64,000 nt of DNA from an uncultured Eubacteriales bacterium (GTDB taxonomy: Bacteria > Bacillota > Clostridia > Oscillospirales > Acutalibacteraceae). The stretch spans positions 62,001 through 126,000 of the forward strand of contig CAKSDI010000001.1 of the NCBI GenBank assembly GCA_934445035.1, read 5' to 3'. The notes under the pieces were generated by a model, which saw nothing but the letters and a program-made list of their open reading frames with translations, searched no databases and had not been told where the DNA came from. Made by a program: the position numbers and the translations under genes. Shown in pieces: positions 50,851 through 59,448 of this stretch; position 1 is the first letter of the stretch; the number at the start of each line of letters is the position of its first letter.

Positions 50851-53706
50851 TTACTTTTTATTGTTTTTACTTAATAGCGGCTTTAAGAATTTTCCGGTGT
50901 AAGATTCTTCGCACGCTGCCACCTTTTCGGGTGTGCCGGAGCATACCACAGTGCCTCCCTTATCGCCGCCCTCAGGGCCGAGATCGATAATATAGTCCGC
51001 AGTTTTTATCACATCGAGATTATGCTCTATAACAATTATACTGTTGCCCGCGTCTACAAGCCTTTGCAAAACCTCGATAAGCCTGTGAACATCGGCGGTG
51101 TGAAGACCGGTTGTCGGCTCGTCGAGAATATATACGGTTTTGCCTGTGGATTTTTTTGAAAGCTCCGTTGCGAGCTTTACTCTCTGCGCTTCGCCGCCGG
51201 AGAGAGTTGTTGCAGGCTGACCGATCTTGATATAACCCAGTCCGACATCAAAAAGAGTTTTAAGCTTTCTGTATATCCTATTATGATTTTCGAAAAAGTG
51301 CATTCCCTCTTCGACAGTCATTTCAAGCACATCGTAAATGCTCTTATCTTTATATTTTACCGACAGAACTTCCCTGCTGTAGCGCGTACCTCCGCACACC
51401 TCGCACGGAACATAAATATCGGGGAGAAAATGCATTTCTATTTTAATTATACCGTCGCCCTGACAGGCTTCGCATCTTCCGCCTTTGACATTAAATGAAA
51501 ATTTGCCGGCATTAAACCCTTTTGCCTTTGCCTCTTTTGTATTTGCAAAAAGATCTCTTATATCGGTAAACACGCCGGTATAAGTGGCGGGGTTGCTTCG
51601 GGGAGTTCTGCCTATCGGCGACTGATCGATATTAATGACTTTATCGAGATTTTCAATTCCCTCGATTTCTTTAAACAAGCCCGGGAAAGTTTTTGCCCGA
51701 TTTAATTTATTTGCAAGCTCTTTATAAAGAATATCGTTTACAAGCGAGGATTTTCCGCTACCGGAAACACCCGTCACGCAGACGAACTCACCCAAAGGAA
51801 TTTTAACCGAAATATTTTTAAGGTTATTTTCTTTAGCTCCTTTTATTTTTAAGAAAAGTCCGTTTCCCTTTCTGCGCTCTGCAGGCACGGGAATCTTTTT
51901 TCTGCCTGTAAGATAATCGGAAGTTATTGACTCTGTGCAGCTTTCAAGTTCTTTAGGCGTTCCTGTAAAGACAACATTTCCTCCGTGAATACCCGCACCG
52001 GGGCCGATATCCACAATATAGTCGGCAGCGCGCATAGTATCCTCGTCGTGCTCGACTACGACCAAGGTATTGCCGATATCTCTTAATTTTTTAAGGGTTT
52101 CAAGCAGCCTTTCGTTATCTCTTTGGTGAAGACCGATACTCGGCTCATCGAGGATATACAGCACTCCGACAAGCGAAGAGCCTATTTGTGTTGCAAGTCT
52201 TATTCTCTGCGATTCACCGCCCGACAGAGTACCTGAAGACCTCGAAAGAGAAAGATATTCAAGACCAACGCTTTTTAAGAAAGAAAGCCTTTCTTTTACT
52301 TCTTTTAAGATAGGTTTTGCGATCATTTCGTCGCTTCCCGAAAATTCAAGACCTGAAATAAAATCAAGCTCATCATTCACCGAAAGATCGCAAAATTCTT
52401 TGATATTCTTTCCTCCGACGGTAACGGCAAGAAACTCGGGCTTTAATCTTGCTCCTTTACAGTCGGGGCAAACGCACTCGGTCATATAGCTTTCAAGCTC
52501 GCTTCTTGCGTAATCGCTTTGAGTTGTTTTATACCTGCGCTCAAGGTTATTTACCACTCCCTCAAAAGGAGCTTCATAATTTCCTCCGCCCCATTCAGCA
52601 GATCTTTTAAGCTTAAGCTTTTTATCTCCTGTTCCGTAAAGCACGGCGTTTTGCGCCGTTTTCGGAATATCTTTCCAGGGAGTATTGATATCAAAATCAT
52701 AATAATCGGCGATTCCCTGATAATACATAGTTGCTATTGCTCCGGCATCGGGGTGGAACCAACTGTTTACTCCCCATCCGGAAGCTTTTATACAACCGTC
52801 GGTAAGAGATTTATTTTCATCATTAATTATGATTCTCGGATCGATCTTCATAAAACTGCCGATACCTGTGCAGGTAGGGCAGGCGCCGGTGGGATTATTG
52901 AAAGAAAACATTGCGGGAGTAAGCTCGGGGATACTTATACCGTGCTCCTCGCAGGCATAAGTCTGCGAAAATTGCAGTTCTTCTCCCCCTATTATATCCG
53001 CGCTGACAAGCCCGCCGGAAAGTGAAAGAGCGGTCGATACCGAATCTGTCAGTCTGGAAGAAATTTCAGGCTTAATAACAAGCCTGTCCACAACAGCCTC
53101 TATGGTATGCTTTTTGTTCTTTTCAAGCTTGATTTCCTCTGAAAGATCGAATATATTTCCGTCAATTCTGACTCTGACATAGCCTGATTTGCGCAATCCG
53201 TCAAGCTCTTTTATATGCTCGCCTTTTCTCGATCTTATAACGGGGGATAATATCTGAATTTTGGTCCCCTGATCAAGCTTCATAAGCGAATCAACTATCT
53301 GATCGGTAGTCTGCTGGCTTATTACCTTTCCGCACACAGGGCAATGGGGAGTTCCCACTCTTGCAAATAAAAGCCTTAAGTAATCGTATATTTCGGTTAC
53401 GGTGCCGACAGTGGAGCGGGGGTTTTTGGAGGTCGTTTTCTGGTCAATGGAAATTGCGGGCGAAAGTCCCTCAATAGAATCGACATCCGGCTTTTCCATT
53501 TGACCTAAAAACTGCCTTGCATAGCTTGAAAGCGATTCAACATATCTTCTCTGCCCTTCCGCATAAACGGTATCAAAAGCGAGCGAAGATTTTCCACTTC
53601 CCGAAAGGCCTGTAAAAACCACAAGCTTATCCCGCGGAAATGTAACATCGATATTTTTGAGATTATGCTCTCTTGCGCCTTTTATAATAATTTTATCGTT
53701 AGCCAA
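50851..53706 (-). CDS. uvrA: Excinuclease ABC subunit A
   Basis: 951 residues, normal size. Two ABC ATPase modules with Walker A GLSGSGKSS (about 33-41) and GVSGSGKSS (near 646), two zinc-finger regions with CPVC and CEAC/CEVC pairs, and signatures LSGGESQR and LSGGEAQR. With UvrB it scans DNA for bulky lesions in nucleotide excision repair. It lies 19 bases after uvrB and marks the left flank of the RM island. Confidence 0.97.
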   Translation of the reverse strand: MANDKIIIKGAREHNLKNIDVTFPRDKLVVFTGLSGSGKSSLAFDTVYAEGQRRYVESLSSYARQFLGQMEKPDVDSIEGLSPAISIDQKTTSKNPRSTVGTVTEIYDYLRLLFARVGTPHCPVCGKVISQQTTDQIVDSLMKLDQGTKIQILSPVIRSRKGEHIKELDGLRKSGYVRVRIDGNIFDLSEEIKLEKNKKHTIEAVVDRLVIKPEISSRLTDSVSTALSLSGGLVSADIIGGEELQFSQTYACEEHGISIPELTPAMFSFNNPTGACPTCTGIGSFMKIDPRIIINDENKSLTDGCIKASGWGVNSWFHPDAGAIATMYYQGIADYYDFDINTPWKDIPKTAQNAVLYGTGDKKLKLKRSAEWGGGNYEAPFEGVVNNLERRYKTTQSDYARSELESYMTECVCPDCKGARLKPEFLAVTVGGKNIKEFCDLSVNDELDFISGLEFSGSDEMIAKPILKEVKERLSFLKSVGLEYLSLSRSSGTLSGGESQRIRLATQIGSSLVGVLYILDEPSIGLHQRDNERLLETLKKLRDIGNTLVVVEHDEDTMRAADYIVDIGPGAGIHGGNVVFTGTPKELESCTESITSDYLTGRKKIPVPAERRKGNGLFLKIKGAKENNLKNISVKIPLGEFVCVTGVSGSGKSSLVNDILYKELANKLNRAKTFPGLFKEIEGIENLDKVINIDQSPIGRTPRSNPATYTGVFTDIRDLFANTKEAKAKGFNAGKFSFNVKGGRCEACQGDGIIKIEMHFLPDIYVPCEVCGGTRYSREVLSVKYKDKSIYDVLEMTVEEGMHFFENHNRIYRKLKTLFDVGLGYIKIGQPATTLSGGEAQRVKLATELSKKSTGKTVYILDEPTTGLHTADVHRLIEVLQRLVDAGNSIIVIEHNLDVIKTADYIIDLGPEGGDKGGTVVCSGTPEKVAACEESYTGKFLKPLLSKNNKK

Positions 53707-53725
53707 AACCTTTTACACCCTCGTT

Positions 53726-55675
53726 TTATTGTTTTTTCAGTTTTTCTATCCTATCGCGCAGAAATGCCGCCTGCTCAAATTCAAGAATTTTTGCCGCCTG
53801 CTTCATTTCCTCGGTCAGACGCTTGATAAGCGCGTCTTTTTCAGCTTTAGTAAGTTTTTTATCGCTCCTATCCTCTTTAACGCCTATCTCTATTATCTCG
53901 CGAACATCTTTTTTGATAGTTTTAGGAATTATTCCGTGCTTTTCATTATATTCCTGTTGGATAGACCGTCTTCTTTCGGTTTCGAAAATCGCTCTTTCCA
54001 TTGACGGGGTGACGGAATCGGCGTACATTATCACCTTACCGTCAGCGTTTCTCGCGGCTCTGCCTATAGTCTGCACAAGCGAAGTCTCGCTGCGCAGAAA
54101 GCCCTCTTTATCGGCGTCAAGAATAGCGACAAGCGATACTTCGGGGATATCAAGTCCCTCTCTTAAGAGGTTTATTCCCACAAGCACATCGAATTCTCCG
54201 AGTCTCAGATCCCTGATTATCTGCATTCTTTCTATAGTATCAATATCCGAATGCATATATCTTACTTTTATATCGAGATTTTTAAGATAATCGGTAAGAT
54301 CCTCCGCCATTTTCTTAGTAAGCGTTGTCACAAGAGTGCGCTCACCCTTTTCGGTTATTAAATTTATCTCGGATACAAGGTCGTCTATCTGACCTTCGCT
54401 CGGTTTAACGGTAACCGGAGGATCCAAAAGTCCCGTAGGTCTGATCACCTGCTCGACTATCTGCGAAGCTTTCGATTTTTCAAATTCTCCGGGAGTAGCC
54501 GAAACAAACACCGCCTGATTAATATGCGAATAGAATTCTTCGAAATTCAGCGGTCTGTTATCGTAGGCAGAGGGAAGTCTGAAGCCGTATTCAACGAGCG
54601 TTTCTTTTCTTCCTCTGTCACCTGCGAACATTCCTCTGACCTGAGGCAGAGTGACATGTGATTCGTCTACAAAAAGCAGAAAATCATCGGGGAAATAATC
54701 GAGCAGCGTCGGCGGCGTGCTGCCGGGTTTTCTGCCCGACAAAACTCTCGAATAATTTTCGATTCCCTTGCAAACTCCGATCTCGCGGAGCATTTCTATA
54801 TCATATTCGGTTCTTTGCCTTATTCGCTGAGCTTCAATGAGTTTGCCGCAGTCTGTGAAGAATTTTACCCTTTCTTCCATTTCATCTTTAATGGAAGAAA
54901 GCGCTTTTTCCATTTTTTCGTGCGGAACGATATAATGAGATGCAGGATAAATTGCTATATGGGAAAGAGTCTGCTTAACATTTCCGGTGACTGTATTGAT
55001 TTCAGAAATTCTGTCTATTTCATCGCCGAAAAACTCTATTCGCACAGCACTTTCATAAGCGTAAGCAGGATAAACTTCCACCGTATCCCCTCTTACCCTG
55101 AATTTGTTTCGGGTAAAGTTTATATCGTTTCTTTCATACTGCAGATCGACAAGCTTGTGGATCAGTTCTTCTCTTGTTTTTGCCATTCCCTGCCTTAATG
55201 ATATTACCATATTTCTGTAATCTATAGGATCGCCTAAAGAGTAAATACAGGAAACGGAGGCGACTATTATAACATCTCGTCTTTCAGACAGCGCACAAGT
55301 CGCGCTGTGGCGCAGTTTATCAATTTCGTCATTGATAGCGGAATCTTTTTCAATATAGGTATCGGTGCCGGGAATATAGGCTTCGGGCTGATAATAATCA
55401 TAATATGATACAAAATACTCCACAGCGTTTTCGGGGAAGAACTCTTTAAACTCCGAACACAGCTGAGCCGCAAGAGTTTTATTGTGAGCGAGCACCAGCG
55501 TCGGGCGGTTGACATTTGCGATAATATTTGCCATGGTAAAGGTCTTGCCCGAACCGGTAACACCTAAAAGGACCTGTTCTCTGTTACCGGCATTTATTCC
55601 GGCTGTGAGTTTTTTTATTGCCTCCGGCTGGTCGCCGGTGGGTTTGTAATCCGAATGAAGAATAAATTTATCCAA
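53726..55675 (-). CDS. uvrB: Excinuclease ABC subunit B
   Basis: 649 residues, starting at a TTG 12 bases after CGGGG. Helicase motif I GVTGSGKT (about 39-46), beta-hairpin YYDYYQPEAYIPGTDTYIEK region, DESH box, motif VI QTIGRAARN and the C-terminal UVR domain (EMKQAAKILEFEQAAFLRDR). It receives damaged DNA from UvrA and loads UvrC. First gene of uvrBA. Confidence 0.97.
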   Translation of the reverse strand: MDKFILHSDYKPTGDQPEAIKKLTAGINAGNREQVLLGVTGSGKTFTMANIIANVNRPTLVLAHNKTLAAQLCSEFKEFFPENAVEYFVSYYDYYQPEAYIPGTDTYIEKDSAINDEIDKLRHSATCALSERRDVIIVASVSCIYSLGDPIDYRNMVISLRQGMAKTREELIHKLVDLQYERNDINFTRNKFRVRGDTVEVYPAYAYESAVRIEFFGDEIDRISEINTVTGNVKQTLSHIAIYPASHYIVPHEKMEKALSSIKDEMEERVKFFTDCGKLIEAQRIRQRTEYDIEMLREIGVCKGIENYSRVLSGRKPGSTPPTLLDYFPDDFLLFVDESHVTLPQVRGMFAGDRGRKETLVEYGFRLPSAYDNRPLNFEEFYSHINQAVFVSATPGEFEKSKASQIVEQVIRPTGLLDPPVTVKPSEGQIDDLVSEINLITEKGERTLVTTLTKKMAEDLTDYLKNLDIKVRYMHSDIDTIERMQIIRDLRLGEFDVLVGINLLREGLDIPEVSLVAILDADKEGFLRSETSLVQTIGRAARNADGKVIMYADSVTPSMERAIFETERRRSIQQEYNEKHGIIPKTIKKDVREIIEIGVKEDRSDKKLTKAEKDALIKRLTEEMKQAAKILEFEQAAFLRDRIEKLKKQ

Positions 55676-55710
55676 AGCTTTTTTACCCCGAGCATTTTTA
55701 ATATATCTTT

Positions 55711-55759
55711 ATTATACCATAATTTTCGGCAAAGTAAACACCGAAAAAACATTTGTTTG
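55711..55759 (-). promoter_or_regulatory. uvrBA promoter with a possible LexA box
   Basis: Minus-strand TTTACT (55733-55738), 16-base spacer, TATAAT (55711-55716). Just upstream the plus strand reads AAAACATTTGTTTG (55746-55759), matching 11 of 14 positions of the Gram-positive LexA consensus CGAACRNRYGTTYG, as expected for an SOS gene. Confidence 0.55.
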
Positions 55760-55764
55760 TTTTC

Positions 55765-55873
55765 TTGACAAATACTTTTTTATGGTGTATTATAGATAAG
55801 CTGTTGTAAACTTATTTATGTGGTGCGGCGTGTAGGTTTTGACTATTTATTTTCCGTAAATTTGTGTTATAAT
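55765..55873 (+). promoter_or_regulatory. Two plus-strand promoters ahead of tRNA-Pro
   Basis: Distal: TTGACA (55765-55770), 17-base spacer, TATTAT (55788-55793). Proximal: an extended -10 TGTTATAAT (55865-55873). The rest of the gap up to the tRNA has one small hairpin (about 55911-55928) and no coding frame. Confidence 0.65.
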
Positions 55874-55945
55874 AGGCTGGCGACCATATAGTATCCCACA
55901 GTAGCGGATTTGCTGTAAAAAATCCGAGTAAAAAACTAAATATTT

Positions 55946-56021
55946 CGGGGTGTAGCGCAGTTGGTAGCGCGCCAGTTTTGGGAACTGGATGTCGCAGGTT
56001 CGAGCCCTGTCACCCCGACCA
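55946..56021 (+). tRNA. tRNA-Pro (anticodon UGG), CCA encoded
   Basis: A complete 76-base cloverleaf: acceptor CGGGGTG/CACCCCG, D arm with AGCGCAGTTGGTAGCGC, anticodon stem CCAGT/ACTGG around loop TTTGGGA (anticodon TGG), T arm with GGTTCGAGCCC, and encoded CCA. It lies at the junction between core uvrBA and the accessory region, a frequent integrase target. Confidence 0.98.
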
Positions 56022-56027
56022 AAATTT

Positions 56028-56070
56028 CGACCGAAAGCAGAGTTTATTCTCCACTTTCGGTCATTTTTTA
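56028..56070 (+). terminator. Terminator after tRNA-Pro
   Basis: Nine-base arms GACCGAAAG / CTTTCGGTC followed by CATTTTTTA. The next 110 bases contain a short inverted repeat CCACAT/ATGTGG (about 56122-56140) and nothing coding. Confidence 0.85.
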
Positions 56071-56180
56071 TGCTTATTAAGGTATTTCAACACCACTTTC
56101 AGAAAAAATTATATTTCCAGACCACATAAGCAAATGTGGACTGAAAATTCCTTTTCCTTTGTTTACAGCGGCGCAAAATT

Positions 56181-56220
56181 TGAGGGCTGACCGCTTAATT
56201 TCGGTCAGCCCTCATTTAAT
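56181..56220 (-). terminator. Terminator after the zinc-ribbon gene
   Basis: Perfect 13-base arms TGAGGGCTGACCG / CGGTCAGCCCTCA. On the minus strand it lies 33 bases after the zinc-ribbon gene and is followed by AAATTTT. Confidence 0.7.
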
Positions 56221-56247
56221 CATATTTTGGTTCTCTTTTTATGTTTT

Positions 56248-56430
56248 CTAATCTTCTTCTGAATAAGAACAGTTTAAACATTCCCAAAGCTCTCCATCCC
56301 AATGTAGACAACCACCACATTCAGGACACGAACGAACTTCTTCATCATCTTCTAATTCACCAGAACAATATGGGCAATGAGTATATTCTGATTCGTCATA
56401 CACCTTATCGCAATTAGGACACATCTGCAT
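56248..56430 (-). CDS. Small double zinc-ribbon protein
   Basis: 60 residues from the ATG at 56430, 6 bases after GGGGGTGA. Eight cysteines form four CxxC pairs (CPNC, CPYC, CPEC, CLNC), enough for two zinc ribbons, joined by an acidic linker. Function unknown. It overlaps the upstream small membrane-protein gene by 17 bases and is surely co-expressed with it. Confidence 0.75.
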   Translation of the reverse strand: MQMCPNCDKVYDESEYTHCPYCSGELEDDEEVRSCPECGGCLHWDGELWECLNCSYSEED

Positions 56431-56776
56431 CTTTATCACCCCCATTAACACTTTTAGTCGAGTCAGACCTTTCTTCGTCTGCTTTGTTCTTCTTGTGATA
56501 AGCTATGGTTTTGTTGATACACCATACACCTACTGCAAAGACTCCAGCTACACAAACTGTAACAATTGAGCCTTTGACGATACCGCTTGAATACCCGATA
56601 CTATAACCATCACCAAAGCCATTATCGTATCCTTCTCGACTGGCGACTGTCAAAACCTCACCTGCAAGTTTTCTTATGCCATTACCCAAATTTCCTTCGC
56701 CGTAATCACATAGAACATGGTTAATCACATCAGCAGAACTATGAGATGCGTGCAGAACGTCACAAAGATCATACAT
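56414..56776 (-). CDS. Small single-helix membrane protein
   Basis: 120 residues from the ATG at 56776, 7 bases after AGGAGG. A Gly/Tyr/Ser-rich segment (about 50-66) precedes one membrane helix (about 67-90), followed by a charged tail of about 30 residues. Not recognised. With the zinc-ribbon gene it forms a two-gene unit behind a palindromic operator next to an XRE regulator; a toxin, lysogeny or defence-associated role is possible but unproven. Confidence 0.7.
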   Translation of the reverse strand: MYDLCDVLHASHSSADVINHVLCDYGEGNLGNGIRKLAGEVLTVASREGYDNGFGDGYSIGYSSGIVKGSIVTVCVAGVFAVGVWCINKTIAYHKKNKADEERSDSTKSVNGGDKDADVS

Positions 56777-56824
56777 AAACAAACCTCCTCATTCCACCCG
56801 TAATTTTCGTTAGGTGGTATTTTG

Positions 56825-56868
56825 ATTATATCAATTATATTTTGGTTTGTCGTTCATACTGTATGAAC
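56825..56868 (-). promoter_or_regulatory. Promoter and 17-base palindromic operator for the small membrane/zinc-ribbon genes
   Basis: Minus-strand ACGACA (56848-56853), 17-base spacer, TATAAT (56825-56830). The perfect palindrome GTTCATAC-T-GTATGAAC (56852-56868) overlaps the -35 box, ideal for repression by the XRE protein encoded immediately upstream. Confidence 0.75.
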
Positions 56869-56876
56869 TTTATTAA

Positions 56877-57755
56877 TTATGAATTTTTATTTAAACATGC
56901 ATACTTGTTACCCATCAATGAAAATACGCTTAACATCTCACTTCCAATAGCACTATTCTGTTCACTACTCATACCATTGCATACAATATCAAACACATAT
57001 GAAATTGCAAGATAATAATCTCCAAGATCAGCATATAATGAATTTAGTTTCAATTTTCGTATATTGACATAAAAATCTACTGCATACTCTTCCCAAAACT
57101 CTTTTTTGTTCTCTTGTTTATTTGAGTCATCTTTAGTATCGAAAGGCGTCAAATAACCCTTTTTAAAGAACTCTTTAACACCTATTCGCCCTTGATTCAG
57201 CCGCTCTACAGCATCAAACATTCGTGAATCACAAAAGGATGTTAAAAAACCGAAGAAACAAATCCACCACAAATAATTTGCATTTGCTTCTATAACGCCT
57301 TCATCGCTCGCTTTTTTATATAATTCTATACATTTTTCAATCAGCGCTTCGTCGAAACCCTCTATGGCCGTTCCCGAACCTATTAAAGTGCAAACCTGAT
57401 TATGAAGTTTATACGCCAGTCTAAAGTTTTCATTGTTCATTGCTGATTCAGAGGACACCAACGGGAGAAGTTTCTCAAATATATCTTTGTTATAGTCAAT
57501 TTCATTTATTGGTGCATCGGTCATCTTTCTAAATCCTGAATAATCGTTTTGAAGAAGATTCGTTTCCGTAACATGAAAATATTTTGCGATTTTTATCAAA
57601 ACATCTCTTACCGGGACGCTTGTACCGGTTTCATATTGACATATTGCAGATTTACCAATCCCAATTTCGAGTGCGAGTTCCTCTTGACTGAGTCCAAATG
57701 ACTCTCGTAAACATCTTATGTTATTGCCTATTCTATAATATGCTTTATTATCCAT
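56877..57755 (-). CDS. XRE-family regulator with helical C-terminal domain
   Basis: 292 residues from the ATG at 57755, behind GGGAGTATCCA. An N-terminal Cro/C1 HTH (LRESFGLSQEELALEIGIGK, about 15-34) is followed by a long helical region (about 80-290), possibly TPR-like as in Rgg-type sensors, rich in aromatic residues. Its own promoter is at 57831-57859, and a perfect palindrome sits in front of the next genes, so it probably controls them and may sense a peptide or stress signal (inference). Confidence 0.82.
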   Translation of the reverse strand: MDNKAYYRIGNNIRCLRESFGLSQEELALEIGIGKSAICQYETGTSVPVRDVLIKIAKYFHVTETNLLQNDYSGFRKMTDAPINEIDYNKDIFEKLLPLVSSESAMNNENFRLAYKLHNQVCTLIGSGTAIEGFDEALIEKCIELYKKASDEGVIEANANYLWWICFFGFLTSFCDSRMFDAVERLNQGRIGVKEFFKKGYLTPFDTKDDSNKQENKKEFWEEYAVDFYVNIRKLKLNSLYADLGDYYLAISYVFDIVCNGMSSEQNSAIGSEMLSVFSLMGNKYACLNKNS

Positions 57756-57830
57756 TGGATACTCCCTTAACAAAGCACGTTTACCTTTTACCATTTAAAC
57801 GTTTATATACATTGTATTCTTTAATATTAA

Positions 57831-57859
57831 TTATACCATATAAAACTATCTTTTTCAAC
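57831..57859 (-). promoter_or_regulatory. Promoter of the XRE regulator gene
   Basis: Minus-strand TTGAAA (57854-57859), 17-base spacer, TATAAT (57831-57836). Confidence 0.75.
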
Positions 57860-57866
57860 AAAACTA

Positions 57867-57898
57867 CGGCGGTAAGGATTTTGTTCTTTACCGCCGTG
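57867..57898 (-). terminator. Terminator after the integrase remnant
   Basis: Ten-base arms ACGGCGGTAA / TTACCGCCGT around a 12-base loop, 8 bases after the remnant's stop codon. Confidence 0.75.
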
Positions 57899-57905
57899 TA
57901 TTCGT

Positions 57906-58129
57906 TTATGCCAATTGTCCTGCTTTTAGCCGTTCTTTCTCAGCGGCGATTTCCGCATTCTTTTGTTTGATCATCTCTGCAAGCTTTTCCTCGCATTCTT
58001 CTCTTGTGTCGGCATAGATATTAAACTTTTTGCGTTTGCCGTTTGGCAATTTCGGCGAATAGCTGCCTTCCCATTGTCCTTTCTTTTCAGGCGTATCATT
58101 CCTTCGCCCGATGGTCTTCGTTTTGCCAT
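57906..58129 (-). pseudogene. Frameshifted N-terminal remnant of a tyrosine integrase
   Basis: An ATG at 58129 behind AAGGAGG starts MAKRRPSGEGMIRLKRKDNG, the usual start of Tn916/phage-type integrases. The typical continuation (GQWEGSYSPKLPNGKRKKF, then DTREECEEKLAEM) is in another frame, so about one base (or 4) is lost near 58073. The frame stops at 57906 after about 75 codons; core-binding and catalytic domains are absent. It indicates that an integrative element entered near the tRNA-Pro and decayed. Confidence 0.8.
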
Positions 58130-58265
58130 ATCGGCCACCTCCTTGCAGCACAACACACAGCGAAAGTTTTGTCAAGGTTTTGAGCGGTCCGGTGAATATT
58201 TCAGCCGTTTTTGGGAATACTGTTTTCTTTGTTTTCTGCGGTACAGGTTTTAATCCGTAAAAGGC

Positions 58266-58298
58266 TCAACGCCACCGGAACCTCTCCGATGGCGTTTG
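58266..58298 (-). terminator. Hairpin after the MerR-type gene
   Basis: Arms AACGCCACCGG / CCGATGGCGTT with one mismatch, directly after the gene. The T-run is poor, so it may be a weak terminator. The remaining sequence to the integrase remnant shows nothing else. Confidence 0.55.
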
Positions 58299-58301
58299 GC
58301 A

Positions 58302-59042
58302 TTACTTCGTGCAATAGATTTTAATGGATTCGGAAACAAATTCCGCGGTACCTTCGCCGCATTTGTCGATGTTGTTTTTGAACCTCCCGTCGCCTATGTA
58401 CATCTGACCGAGACCTGCTAAGATTTCATTGGTGCAGTGATAAAAATGTTCGGTAATATAGTCCTGCAACTTCTTCACGAGTCTTTGCGCGGTATCGCTG
58501 TCGACACTCTCTCCGCAATTCTTGCAATCCGCAAACTCAGCGAAGATTCCATTCATACCGCCGAGCGCATCGTTCAATTGTTCTTTGGAGTATCCGGCAG
58601 TCTTTGCCAGACTTTCCTTGTAGGCATCGGTGCCGCCCCAACGCTGTTTTGCCTCATCCTCGTACTGCTGACGGGCAGTTTCGTATTCGCTGTTGTCAAA
58701 AGCACTCATTGTGATCCCTCCTTTTTCCGCTTGTTTCAGAGCCGCAATCAGCCGTTCCAACCGTTCTTTCTTGATGGTCAGTAACCGTTTCTGCTCGGCA
58801 AACGCTTTTTGCTTATCGTAGTTCGGCGAGGCAAGAATCTCCCCGATGCTTTTCAGTGAAAAATCCAACTCACGGTAAAACAAAATTTCCTGCATTCGTT
58901 CCAGCGATGTTTCGTCATAAAAACGGTAACCGTTTTGCTCGTCCACAAAACCCGGCTTGAGTAATCCGATCTCGTCGTAGTAATGCAGAGTGCGCACGCT
59001 GACACCGGTAAGCACGGCAAATTCTTTGATCTGTAATTTCAT
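58302..59042 (-). CDS. MerR-family regulator with TipA-S effector domain
   Basis: 246 residues. The N-terminal MerR HTH (FAVLTGVSVRTLHYYDEIGL, about 8-27) and dimer helix (about 75-110) precede a TipA-S antibiotic-recognition domain (about 115-246, with SKEQLNDALGGMNGIFAEF and the ending YIGDGRFKNNIDKCGEGTA). TipA-type proteins bind thiopeptides and other antibiotics and activate resistance genes. The promoter has the 19-base spacer that MerR proteins twist. No obvious target gene is adjacent. Confidence 0.92.
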   Translation of the reverse strand: MKLQIKEFAVLTGVSVRTLHYYDEIGLLKPGFVDEQNGYRFYDETSLERMQEILFYRELDFSLKSIGEILASPNYDKQKAFAEQKRLLTIKKERLERLIAALKQAEKGGITMSAFDNSEYETARQQYEDEAKQRWGGTDAYKESLAKTAGYSKEQLNDALGGMNGIFAEFADCKNCGESVDSDTAQRLVKKLQDYITEHFYHCTNEILAGLGQMYIGDGRFKNNIDKCGEGTAEFVSESIKIYCTK

Positions 59043-59062
59043 ATCTTCACCTCACGAATTGG

Positions 59063-59093
59063 AGTATACACTATAACGCTGCATCAGAGTCAA
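59063..59093 (-). promoter_or_regulatory. MerR-type promoter with 19-base spacer
   Basis: Minus-strand TTGACT (59088-59093) and TATACT (59063-59068) are 19 bases apart, the suboptimal spacing activated by MerR-family proteins, just ahead of the TipA-like gene. Confidence 0.85.
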
Positions 59094-59163
59094 CCATATT
59101 TTACACGATTTTTTGCAAAAGGTAAAGGGCGCGGTGTTTTACCACGCCCACGGCAGAGAAGAA

Positions 59164-59448
59164 TTACATTTCTTCTTCCGTTTCTGTGCGGCTCATAACT
59201 TCAACCATAATCTTCACTGCCAAGCTGAACCCGTCGGCAAAGGCCTGACGGGTTGTGATGTCGCTCAGCTCCTTTTAGCAATCAGTAAACTTATTAAATA
59301 TTTCTTTCTGCCTGCCACTAAGATTTTTAGTAAGGTTTTCTTCGTTTCGGCAGAGCAGTTTCAGAATTTTTTCTTCCCTTGAGCCGTGCTTTATGTACCG
59401 CTCGTACGGAGCGATGTTTCCGTAATACAGATCTTCAAGTGTTGTCAT
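59164..59448 (-). pseudogene. DUF6809-type gene with an in-frame stop
   Basis: An ATG at 59448 (after AAGGTGGGATGAGC) starts MTTLEDLYYGNIAPYER, typical of the DUF6809-like proteins of Firmicute mobile elements. Codon 58 is TAA (59275-59277), but the same frame continues with the expected C-terminus (ELSDITTRQAFADGF and on to TETEEEM) to TAA at 59164. CAA to TAA is the simplest cause. It overlaps the upstream gene. Confidence 0.7.
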
